Shown piece after piece: positions 1 to 6,520 of a DNA stretch of 6,874 bases (positions are counted from its first letter, which is position 1; each line of letters begins with the position of its first letter). The notes below the pieces were generated by a model, which was not told where the DNA came from, did not search any database, and saw only the letters and a program-made list of their open reading frames with translations. The stretch covers positions 1 through 6,874 of the forward strand of contig JALSTJ010000429.1 in NCBI GenBank assembly GCA_026983815.1, written 5' to 3'. Origin of the DNA: Flavobacteriales bacterium. Lineage in GTDB: Bacteria; Bacteroidota; Bacteroidia; Flavobacteriales; Flavobacteriaceae. Both the position numbers and the translations under genes were made by a program.

Positions 1-996
1 AAAAAATACTGGACACAACATCCCGCACTAAAATTTTCAGAAGCCAAAAAATGGGTGGTTTATTGGAAAGGGCGTCCGGTCGGAAGAATGGCGGCGATTA
101 TAAACCGAAAATACAACGAAAAAACCCAAACGAAATACGGAAGAATTGCCGGACTTGAAATATACAACGACCAAAAAGCTTTTGACTTGTTGATGGACAC
201 CGCTACCCAATGGCTCAAAGAAAAAGGTATGGAAAAAGTTCACGGTCCGTTGGGATTTACCAATTTGGATAATCAAGGAATGCTGATTGAAGGTTTTGAA
301 GAAATACCTTCCATTGCTTCGGTTTATCATCTACCCTACTACAAAACCTTGATGAAAAAATACGGTTTTGAAAAAGAACACGATTGGGTGGAATTTCATT
401 TGAAATTAACCGATGAACCTGTAAATAAAGGTGAACGCGGAGCAAAACTGATTAAAAGAAGATTCGGACTGGAAGTTTTTTCGCCTAAAAACAAAAACGA
501 GCTGAAAAATTATGCCGAAATTGCTTTTGATATTCTCAATCAAGCTTTTGCTCATCTGCCTTACGTAATTGAACTAAGCGACGAACTGAAAAATTATTAT
601 AAAAACAAATATTTTGATTTTTTAGACCCCAAATATACATTCTTTGTTAAGGACGGTGATAAGTTTGTCGGTTTTTTGGTTACCATACCCAATTTATCCC
701 AAGCAATGAAAAAAGCCAATGGGAAAATTTTCCCGTTCGGGTGGTATTATTTAATGCAAGCTTTTAAAAAACCTTCGGGCGTAGATACTTTGCTTACCGG
801 AGTTATTCCCGAATACGATTCCAAAGGGGTGGCTGTTTTGCTTTTTGATGCTTTACACCAATTTATGAAAAATCATCATATCGAAGATATCGAGACCACC
901 GGTGTATTTGAAGACAATCATCAAGTAATTTCCAACTGGAAAAATTATGAACATAAACAACATAAACGTCGTAGAAGCTGGATTAAAAAACTTTAA
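1..996 (+). CDS. GNAT-like N-acetyltransferase superfamily protein, 5' end missing
   Basis: The frame is open from base 1 to the TAA at 994-996, giving 331 residues. There is no stop upstream, and residues before the first possible start (GTG at 55) read like the family (NPAF-type motif seen here as HPALKFSEAKKW), so the gene begins outside the window. Full-length relatives are about 375 residues, so roughly 45 N-terminal residues are missing. Recognisable features are the segments WKGRPVGRMAAIIN and EKGMEKVHGPLGFTNLDNQG, the HLPYYKTLMKKYGFEKEHDW stretch, and a conserved end with ED-NH-V-S-W-K-Y followed by KRRRSWIKKL. Many databases label this Bacteroidota family GTP cyclohydrolase, which the sequence does not support; the fold is that of acyl-CoA N-acyltransferases. 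Substrate is unknown. It is predicted to be cytoplasmic, with no signal peptide or membrane segment visible. It converges on the sigma operon, 116 bp separating the stop codons. Family call is confident, reaction is not. Confidence 0.5.
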   Translation, partial: KKYWTQHPALKFSEAKKWVVYWKGRPVGRMAAIINRKYNEKTQTKYGRIAGLEIYNDQKAFDLLMDTATQWLKEKGMEKVHGPLGFTNLDNQGMLIEGFEEIPSIASVYHLPYYKTLMKKYGFEKEHDWVEFHLKLTDEPVNKGERGAKLIKRRFGLEVFSPKNKNELKNYAEIAFDILNQAFAHLPYVIELSDELKNYYKNKYFDFLDPKYTFFVKDGDKFVGFLVTIPNLSQAMKKANGKIFPFGWYYLMQAFKKPSGVDTLLTGVIPEYDSKGVAVLLFDALHQFMKNHHIEDIETTGVFEDNHQVISNWKNYEHKQHKRRRSWIKKL

Positions 997-1061
997 GACT
1001 GCTAAGAACCGGAGGTTTGCAAATTTTTTAAACCGGTATTTATAGAGTATTCGGCTACATT

Positions 1062-1098
1062 AAAAAAAAACCTTCAAGGTGCTTTGAGACCTTGAAGG
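1062..1098 (-). terminator. Rho-independent terminator of the sigma operon
   Basis: A perfect 10-bp inverted repeat (CCTTCAAGGT at 1071-1080, ACCTTGAAGG at 1089-1098) has an 8-nt loop. Read on the minus strand it is followed by nine T (complement of A1062-1070), 15 nt after the stop codon of the last operon gene. On the plus strand only a mixed A/T stretch follows the hairpin, so it should work mainly for the minus-strand operon. The stem is nearly the same as that of the hairpin at 2606-2643. Confidence 0.5.
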
Positions 1099-1112
1099 AA
1101 AATTTAAAGATT

Positions 1113-1613
1113 TTATTTGTTATCACGCATTTCTCTACGTCTGTTTTGCATTTTTCTGTGTTTTAATCTTTGAATCATTTTTTTGTTAAATTTTCTATTG
1201 AGTTGATAATACATCAAAACTTTTTTCGGAGGTAATATTTCCCTTAATTCTTTTGCAAAACTCTCGTCCAGTTCATTCGCTTGTCGATCCAATTTTTGTT
1301 TTATTTCCAGTAATTTTACTGCTTCTTCCTTGGAAATATTCTTGAAATTTTCTTTGTTAATTTTCATAAAAAATTCTTTGCGATAGGATTTCCTAATGAA
1401 CTGTTTTTTTTCCATATAATTCATATAAGCTTTTTCAAATTTTGCCGCTTCTTTCGGCGTTAATTCCAAATTTTTCTTAAAAAATTCCAATTTTTTTTCT
1501 AAAATTTTTTCTTTTTTTCCTTTTAAATTATCGGCTTTGGTCAAACTTTGTGCTTGTAAACCCGTAAAGGTAAAAAGCAAACTCAATAAAAATAAACTAA
1601 CTTTTGTTTTCAT
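1113..1613 (-). CDS. Secreted Spy/CpxP-like protein, probable periplasmic partner of the ECF sigma system
   Basis: This 166-residue protein starts at ATG (1613-1611) with a clear type I signal peptide: Lys at 2 and 4, a hydrophobic stretch at about 5-17, and cleavage after LQA at 19-21. The mature part is almost all helical and charged. It carries an LTPKEA motif at 51-56, resembling the LTxxQ motif of Spy/CpxP-type periplasmic chaperones, and a second related element around ILPPKKVLMYYQLNRKF at 126-142. Related flavobacterial proteins are often called 'sensor of ECF-type sigma factor'. The mature chain has about 43 Lys/Arg against 21 Asp/Glu and ends in a very basic tail (KHRKMQNRRREMR). It has no cysteine and one histidine (152), so a CnrX-like metal site is not evident. 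It is the last gene of the operon, 22 nt after the probable anti-sigma gene, with no Shine-Dalgarno site. Inferred role: envelope-stress sensing or chaperoning, relayed through the anti-sigma protein. Fold class is fairly sure, role is inferred. Confidence 0.5.
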   Translation of the reverse strand: MKTKVSLFLLSLLFTFTGLQAQSLTKADNLKGKKEKILEKKLEFFKKNLELTPKEAAKFEKAYMNYMEKKQFIRKSYRKEFFMKINKENFKNISKEEAVKLLEIKQKLDRQANELDESFAKELREILPPKKVLMYYQLNRKFNKKMIQRLKHRKMQNRRREMRDNK

Positions 1614-1635
1614 ATCATAAGGGTTTTAATTGTTA

Positions 1636-2004
1636 TCATAAATAGTCTAAAATTTCATCCATATCGGTATCGTTTTCAAGATAATCAATGATTTCATCAT
1701 CGCTCAAGTCATCATAATTTTCTTGATTAACCATTGGCATATTTGTTCTTTTTATGGTATCATTAAGTAATGAATTTTTTGACATAAATTGTTGCTTGGC
1801 AAACCATCCTAATGAAATCAACAACAAAAACACAGCAGCTATCATCCATCGGGTATTTATTTTGAAAATTTTTCTATTGTTTTCGAACTTTGTTTGCCAA
1901 TCAAAATTTTTTTCCAAATGCTCAAAATATCCTTCGGGCGTATGGTATGCATCCGCCATTTTTTCAAAATATTTTTCTATGTCTGTTTTGTTTTTCATAT
2001 CCAT
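1636..2004 (-). CDS. Single-pass membrane protein, probable anti-sigma factor
   Basis: This 122-residue protein has a cytoplasmic-type N-terminal part of about 50 residues containing the motif TPEGYFEHLE (22-31), frequent in small flavobacterial membrane proteins next to ECF sigma genes. One hydrophobic helix follows (53-69, WMIAAVFLLLISLGWFA), preceded by basic residues that predict an N-in, C-out topology. The outside tail (71-122) is strongly acidic, 14 Asp/Glu against 3 Lys/Arg, and contains the motif DEIIDYL (103-109) repeated as DEILDYL at the very C terminus (116-122). The gene begins 12 nt after the sigma stop codon, and a second ATG lies two codons in (1998-1996). Position between the sigma and sensor genes, size and topology argue for an anti-sigma factor. 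No zinc-binding (ZAS) motif is present and sequence similarity to characterised anti-sigma domains is not obvious by eye, so the call rests on context. It ends in TGA. Confidence 0.5.
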   Translation of the reverse strand: MDMKNKTDIEKYFEKMADAYHTPEGYFEHLEKNFDWQTKFENNRKIFKINTRWMIAAVFLLLISLGWFAKQQFMSKNSLLNDTIKRTNMPMVNQENYDDLSDDEIIDYLENDTDMDEILDYL

Positions 2005-2037
2005 AGCATTTGACCATTATTCATCCAAAAGGTTTAA
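2004..2037 (-). promoter_or_regulatory. Candidate internal ECF-type promoter (repeat copy A) at the sigma/anti-sigma junction
   Basis: Minus-strand reading gives TTAAACCTT, 14 nt, then GTCAAATGCTA. This contains AACCT-N16-TCAAA, close to the GGAACTT/TCAAA layout known for the E. coli sigma-E type. It is 29/34 identical to copy B at 2567-2600 with no gap. It overlaps the last codons and stop of the sigma gene. The expected transcript start is close to 2004, the A of the next gene's ATG, so a leaderless mRNA for the anti-sigma and sensor genes is possible. Promoter function is inferred from the repeat and spacing only. Confidence 0.5.
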
Positions 2038-2550
2038 TTCGTTTTTGATTTTTTTTACCGCCAAATGATAAGAAGCTTTGAGACTTCCTACTGAAATATT
2101 TAATAAATCGGCAATTTCTTGAAACTTCATTCGGCTAAAATATTTCAATCGGAAAATTTCTTGTTGTCGCGGGGGAAGTTTTAATAGGGCTTTTTCCAAT
2201 TGCAATAAAATTTCGTCACCATCGTAATACGGGTCGGATTTTAAAAGATTGATCAATTCATCTTGCCCATCCGTAGTCAAATGTTTTTTTTGTTTTTTCA
2301 GAAAATTCAAACTTTCATTGACCGCAATACGATACATCCAAGAGAACAACCGACTGTCATATCTGAAATTCTTTAAATTTTTATAAATCTTAATAAAAGT
2401 ATTTTGTAAAACATCATCGGCATTTTCGTGGGTTTTGACAATGGGTCGAATCACCCGATACAAATCCTCAGAATACCGATGGACTATATATTCCATTTGT
2501 TTTTCCAAAGACCATTGTTTAAAAACCTTGATGTCTATTTTCTTCTTCAA
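2017..2550 (-). CDS. ECF-family RNA polymerase sigma factor (sigma-70 family)
   Basis: This 177-residue protein has the two-domain form of ECF sigma factors. Region 2 spans about 26-88, with the core-binding motif DDVLQNTFIKIYKNL at 45-59 and the -10-recognising helices in FRYDSRLFSWMYRIAVNES. A linker follows (about 89-115), then region 4 at about 118-172 with LPPRQQEIFRLKYF and a helix-turn-helix covering MKFQEIADLLNISVGSLKASYH (141-162). Region 1 and region 3 are absent, as expected. The likely start is TTG at 2550-2548, because the frame upstream reaches a stop (2568-2566) without an ATG and the N-terminal 18 residues fit related proteins. An ATG at 2496-2494 (Met19) would give a 159-residue form. 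It is the first gene of the operon, followed by a probable anti-sigma and a periplasmic partner, so it is likely held inactive until an envelope signal arrives. The promoter repeats at 2567-2600 and 2004-2037 suggest self-activation. Family call is firm, regulon unknown. Confidence 0.5.
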   Translation of the reverse strand: MKKKIDIKVFKQWSLEKQMEYIVHRYSEDLYRVIRPIVKTHENADDVLQNTFIKIYKNLKNFRYDSRLFSWMYRIAVNESLNFLKKQKKHLTTDGQDELINLLKSDPYYDGDEILLQLEKALLKLPPRQQEIFRLKYFSRMKFQEIADLLNISVGSLKASYHLAVKKIKNELNLLDE

Positions 2551-2564
2551 AAGATATCTATTTG

Positions 2565-2608
2565 TTTAGCATTTGACAATAATTATTCCATAAGGTTTAA
2601 ATGCTAAA
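2565..2608. repeat. Perfect 10-bp inverted repeat bracketing the sigma operon promoter
   Basis: TTTAGCATTT at 2565-2574 is the exact reverse complement of AAATGCTAAA at 2599-2608, with 24 bp between. The arms flank the candidate promoter of copy B, one just downstream of its -10 element and one just upstream of its -35 element. Copy A keeps only one arm. It could be an operator for a dimeric or looping regulator, or a chance result in AT-rich DNA; the outer arm also overlaps the T-tract of the neighbouring terminator. Confidence 0.5.
2567..2600 (-). promoter_or_regulatory. Candidate ECF-type promoter of the sigma operon (repeat copy B)
   Basis: Minus-strand reading gives TTAAACCTT, 14 nt, then GTCAAATGCTA, i.e. 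AACCT-N16-TCAAA as in sigma-E-type promoters. The element ends 16 nt before the TTG start of the sigma gene, so a start site near 2566 would give a leader of roughly 16 nt. Repetition of the same element at the next gene start (2004-2037) strengthens the call and suggests autoregulation. A weaker alternative is a housekeeping-like element, TTG-N20-TATCTTTTG, whose -7 part overlaps the TTG start codon; using it would force translation from the ATG at 2496. Confidence 0.5.
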
Positions 2609-2643
2609 AAACCTTCAAGGTGCTATAAGACTTTGAAGGTTTT
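2606..2643 (-). terminator. Terminator after the DUF3857/transglutaminase gene, possibly bidirectional
   Basis: An inverted repeat has arms at 2608-2620 and 2631-2643 (core ACCTTCAAGG and CTTTGAAGGT) with a 10-nt loop. Eleven outer pairs are perfect; one inner position is C/A in the minus-strand RNA. The A run at 2606-2611 becomes a T-tract on the minus strand, and TTTT at 2640-2643 is present on the plus strand. It lies 42 nt past the stop of the large gene and separates it from the sigma operon, so the two are probably separate transcripts. Confidence 0.5.
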
Positions 2644-2684
2644 CTAAAAATATGCGAGGCAGTTCAAATTACAGATAAAATGAA

Positions 2685-5600
2685 TTATTTATACCCCACC
2701 AAAGCATCGGTAGCTTCCAAAACTTTTTTTACAAATTCTTTATATTTCGGATATTCTTCAGGGGTAATATCCGAAAAATCGACTTGAGTTTTTACCACAA
2801 CTTTCAATTTATTTGATTGTGTATCCGGAAGATATTTTATTTGAAAATGATGCTCTTTGTATTTCAAATCTACATTGTCGGGGATTTCAACAAATTTCTG
2901 TCCGGGTTTTAGTTCCAGAGTATAATCCGTTTCATAATAATCTATGTTTTCATACTGACGATATTGAATGGGATAATGTCTTTTTTCGGTGCTGATAATA
3001 TCTTTAGTATAAGGTAACTGTAAGCGTGGAATTTTGTATAATTTCAATTTTCCTATTTTTTGTGGTGTATTATCTGCAGTAAAATTAACATTAAATATAA
3101 ACTCAGCATCATTTTTATCATTTTTTATAACTTGATATTTACTTAAATTCAAATCTAAACCTGTTCTATCTTCATAATATTTTTCTAACCTTTTCTTCAA
3201 TTTTTCTGTATTTTTATTGGAAAACATTTCTCTGTAAAAATCATTGTTATTTAAAGATTTATTCACAATTTTTATATTTTGTGTATCATCATTCAATTGA
3301 ATATTTGCTTCTACATACCGACGGTTATTGGTCTGAATATTTGAATTCAATAAAAATAATTTATTTTGATTATTCTGCGAAGATTTCCAAGGAATATTTA
3401 GTGCCAAAGCATCAATCAAAGAATTGGGGGTAGAACCAAAAGGCAAATATTTATTGGTAAGCTCTTGATAATGTTCTTTTCCATCGATAAAAATTCTGAC
3501 AATAGCATGATTAAACTCTATTGCCGGCAACAACATACTTCTTTTTCCATAATCGCTGGTCGATACCAAAACAATATTGGTTTTCAAACCTGCTTTACGT
3601 CCCAAAGTAACAAAAAGGGTAGAATAATCCTTGCAATCACCCAATTTGGTTTTGATGGTTTTTGAAGGTTTCTGCGGAACAAATCCACTTTGTTTAAAAC
3701 TGACATAACTATAGGTTAAACTATCGGTGATATAATTATAAATCCGACGAGCCTTTTCTATATCCGACAACTGAGAAGTTCCTTGTGGAAAGAGTTTATC
3801 AAAAAGTTCATTTACCGTATGGTTATATTTAATTTGTGGCTTCACCAAATCTGAATACCAATTAGAAATTTCTTTCCAATCTTTGATGGTGCTTATATAT
3901 AAAGTAGGAGCAAATTCAAAAAGATTGGGGCGATAAGGTTCGCTTTCGGGTAAAGCAGGAACATTTTGCCGTTTCCATTCATAGATTTTATATGAACCGT
4001 TTTTCTTTTCTTTAACCGGTAATTTTCCATTGATAAGTTGGTAGTAAATCTTCTTTTGGGGCGAAGTAATTATCCGATAAATAATATTATCCATGGGATA
4101 AAAAGTGGTAAAATTAGTTTTGTCATAAAAATCTTTATAAAATCTTCCTGTTTTGGTCGTAATTTTTTCATAATCTATATACACCACATCGCCAACGGAT
4201 AAGTTATTGAATACAAAACTTGAACCGGATTTTTCTGCCGGCACGATTTTTCCATCAGGTTTGACAATTTCTGATTTATTAATGATATAATTTCCTTGCA
4301 ACCCCAAATCTATTTCTTTCAAACTTTCAATTCCTTGTTGAGAATTTACCTCATAAATATAAGCTCTGTGGATACGATTTCCTCCTTCATCATAGAGTTG
4401 GATATCATGCTGACTTAATAGGATATTGAATTTTTTGGTTTCTTTTCTTTTTTTTCCTCTGTTTTTGGAAATAAAATCATAAGGTTTTTTTAATTTTAAA
4501 TCACTAAAAGGATCTGATTCATTTTTTAAATCTTGTATTTTTTTTCTCAAATCATAATTTCCGGTATCATGTGAAAAAGATTTTTCATACCATTGAAGTG
4601 CTTCTTTTTTATTTTTCAATTGAAGCAAAGCATCTCCTTTTTTTCTAATATAATGAAAAGAATAGGGAAATAACTCAAGGTTGCGATTGATATAAGTTAA
4701 TGCTTCATTATATTTTTGATAATCTATCAAATCATCGATAAAAAATTTTGAGAAAAAATAATTATCGGGCATGATTTCATAAAATTCTTTGTCAATTTTT
4801 AACAAATCATCAATTTTGTTTGTTTTTTTCAAAAGATTTCGTCTGGCAGAAAAAATATCCGGACTAAAATACTGGTCGGATGCCTCTCTCAATAGTTTCA
4901 GACTCTTATCGGTTTCATTAAAAATTGCACTATAAAAACTTGCAAAAAGTGAAATCAATTCTCCGTCCTTGTAATTATATATGATGGGATAAGAATTATC
5001 TATTACTTCTTTAAGTTTGGTTATATTATTGGTTCGAGCCGCAACATAAAAATCTTTCATTACCGGAATAAAATCCAAATCAATTGCATCACTGATTTTC
5101 TCAAATTTTTGTTTCATTTCTTCCAAAGGCATCTTGATCAATTTTTGAGTATCTTGATACAGCAATAGATATGCATAAGGACTTTCAGGATCTTCTTTCT
5201 TTATATTTTCTTGTAATTCTTTAACGCTCTGATCATCACCTTCTATGCTATAAACACTCAACAATAGTTTTTTTATAAAAGTGCTTTTAGGATATTTTTT
5301 CAGGTATTTTAGGATGATATCTTTTGCCAAATCCGATTTTTGATTTCTCAAATAGGTTAGAATAAGCATATAATCTTTAAAAAATTGTGAAATTTTAGAA
5401 TCTTTCAAATTCTTAAAATATACTTCAAAAGGGTTTTCAATTTTTTGAGGATTTAAATCGGTTTTTGTTGGTTTTTGATAATTTAAAACCTTATCTGTAA
5501 AACCTAATTTTTTAGGAGATAATAGATGATTGTTTTGATCAAACACTCGTAAAATAAAGAAATAATTATAAGCATTTTCCGTTTTTATCAAAACACGGTG

Positions 5601-6449
5601 ATTTCCTGCGGGTAAATGAACTTTTGTTGCATAGGCATCCATTTCCGTGATGTGATCTTCCGGTTCTTCCAAAACCAAAATATCATCAATCCACATCTTT
5701 ATTTTTCCTCCGCTTGCCAATTTAAAAATCAAGTCTTCCGGTTTATCTGTTTTAAAAAAAGTTTGTGCATAATCAATTCCGGAACCATATTCTTCAAAAT
5801 TATTCAAATAACTAAATCCTAAATTCATTTTTTTATTGGGTGTAAACCAATTGATTTTCCCATTGCTATTGGCATTAAAATCTTTTTTGGAATATGCTAG
5901 TTTTTCAGGTGGATAAGGAATGTCCAAGCCGCTTCTGTTGAGATTTTCAAAGGTTGCGCAATATTGCCATGGAAAAACAGAATTCAATTGAAGCATGGAT
6001 TTTTCATATTGATCAAAATGTCGTGTATATTTATCGGCTAATCCACTAACATAGGTTATTGCCGATTTTATAGTCGGATCTGCAAAAGATACATTTTGAA
6101 ATGATTGGATAGCTTTAAAATTATATTTATTAAAGTTGCCATTTAAATAATCCGAAAACATAAATTCTTCTTTCCAAATAGCATACAAATATTTTTCAAA
6201 ATCTTTTTGTTTAACAAAATTAGGAATAAATTCGTCATCAGTCCTATAATGACCATTTTCATTTCTAACAATCTGACGCAAAACCAAAGACTCAATATTG
6301 GCTTTTTTCGGATTTATTTTGGATGATAATTGTAGCGCTTCTTTTCGTTGATTATTTAATAATAATTTCCAAATTTTTTCGGTTGATTGTCCCATTACAT
6401 TTAAAGAACTTGCAACCAAAAACAAAATAGTATAAAAATATTTCATCAT
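2685..6449 (-). CDS. Exported TPR-like, DUF3857 and transglutaminase-like domain protein
   Basis: This 1254-residue protein starts at one of two adjacent ATG codons (6449 or 6446) with a signal peptide (MMKYFYTILFLVASSLNVMG, cleavage near residue 20, no lipobox cysteine), so it is exported and not a typical lipoprotein. In order: a helical N-terminal part; a beta-sandwich-like segment at about 197-305, with KMWIDDILVLEEPEDH and LPAGNHRVLIKTENAYNYFFILRVF, resembling PA14-like or carbohydrate-binding modules; a long TPR-like helical region (about 345-655); a very basic linker (NRGKKRKETKK, near 665-675); DUF3857 (about 675-880); and a transglutaminase-like core (about 900-1000). Visible active-site residues are Cys939 in GDCKD and His981 in FNHAIV. 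The usual third Asp appears as Glu996 in QELTNKYLPFG. A beta-rich C-terminal domain ends with the family-like PEEYPKYKEFV segment. There is no T9SS sorting domain. It has its own promoter and terminator. Substrate is unknown; envelope protein or peptide processing is a guess from the transglutaminase fold. Confidence 0.5.
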   Translation of the reverse strand: MMKYFYTILFLVASSLNVMGQSTEKIWKLLLNNQRKEALQLSSKINPKKANIESLVLRQIVRNENGHYRTDDEFIPNFVKQKDFEKYLYAIWKEEFMFSDYLNGNFNKYNFKAIQSFQNVSFADPTIKSAITYVSGLADKYTRHFDQYEKSMLQLNSVFPWQYCATFENLNRSGLDIPYPPEKLAYSKKDFNANSNGKINWFTPNKKMNLGFSYLNNFEEYGSGIDYAQTFFKTDKPEDLIFKLASGGKIKMWIDDILVLEEPEDHITEMDAYATKVHLPAGNHRVLIKTENAYNYFFILRVFDQNNHLLSPKKLGFTDKVLNYQKPTKTDLNPQKIENPFEVYFKNLKDSKISQFFKDYMLILTYLRNQKSDLAKDIILKYLKKYPKSTFIKKLLLSVYSIEGDDQSVKELQENIKKEDPESPYAYLLLYQDTQKLIKMPLEEMKQKFEKISDAIDLDFIPVMKDFYVAARTNNITKLKEVIDNSYPIIYNYKDGELISLFASFYSAIFNETDKSLKLLREASDQYFSPDIFSARRNLLKKTNKIDDLLKIDKEFYEIMPDNYFFSKFFIDDLIDYQKYNEALTYINRNLELFPYSFHYIRKKGDALLQLKNKKEALQWYEKSFSHDTGNYDLRKKIQDLKNESDPFSDLKLKKPYDFISKNRGKKRKETKKFNILLSQHDIQLYDEGGNRIHRAYIYEVNSQQGIESLKEIDLGLQGNYIINKSEIVKPDGKIVPAEKSGSSFVFNNLSVGDVVYIDYEKITTKTGRFYKDFYDKTNFTTFYPMDNIIYRIITSPQKKIYYQLINGKLPVKEKKNGSYKIYEWKRQNVPALPESEPYRPNLFEFAPTLYISTIKDWKEISNWYSDLVKPQIKYNHTVNELFDKLFPQGTSQLSDIEKARRIYNYITDSLTYSYVSFKQSGFVPQKPSKTIKTKLGDCKDYSTLFVTLGRKAGLKTNIVLVSTSDYGKRSMLLPAIEFNHAIVRIFIDGKEHYQELTNKYLPFGSTPNSLIDALALNIPWKSSQNNQNKLFLLNSNIQTNNRRYVEANIQLNDDTQNIKIVNKSLNNNDFYREMFSNKNTEKLKKRLEKYYEDRTGLDLNLSKYQVIKNDKNDAEFIFNVNFTADNTPQKIGKLKLYKIPRLQLPYTKDIISTEKRHYPIQYRQYENIDYYETDYTLELKPGQKFVEIPDNVDLKYKEHHFQIKYLPDTQSNKLKVVVKTQVDFSDITPEEYPKYKEFVKKVLEATDALVGYK

Positions 6450-6467
6450 ATAAATTTTAAGATTTCA

Positions 6468-6497
6468 CAAAGATAATTTTTTTAACTTAAAGTCAAA
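6468..6497 (-). promoter_or_regulatory. Bacteroidota-type housekeeping promoter for the large exported protein gene
   Basis: On the minus strand TATCTTTG (6475-6468) exactly matches the TAnnTTTG -7 element, and TTTTG (6498-6494) lies 18 nt upstream as the -33 element. The start site should fall near 6461, leaving a leader of about 12 nt before the ATG at 6449. No Shine-Dalgarno sequence is visible, as is normal for this phylum. Confidence 0.5.
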
Positions 6498-6520
6498 ATA
6501 TTATGATGCACAAAGCCATA

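Noticed and set aside
37..330. 97-codon minus-strand open frame
   Set aside because: Antisense to the GNAT-like gene, whose family match is clear; composition and sequence look like a shadow frame.
1..996. GTP cyclohydrolase activity for the first gene
   Set aside because: This label is common for the family in databases, but no cyclohydrolase zinc or GTP-binding motif is visible, and the sequence fits a GNAT-like fold.
1008..1037. Hairpin after the GNAT-like gene (ACCGG at 1008-1012, CCGGT at 1033-1037)
   Set aside because: Only five clean pairs, a 20-nt loop with a bulge, and no T-tract after it; too weak to call a plus-strand terminator.
1113..1613. Metal-sensing (CnrX-like) function for the Spy-like protein
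   Set aside because: The operon order resembles cnrYXH, but the mature protein has one histidine and no cysteine, so a metal site cannot be supported.
1754..2068. 104-codon plus-strand open frame across the anti-sigma gene
   Set aside because: Antisense to two well-supported operon genes, spans their junction, and has no family features.
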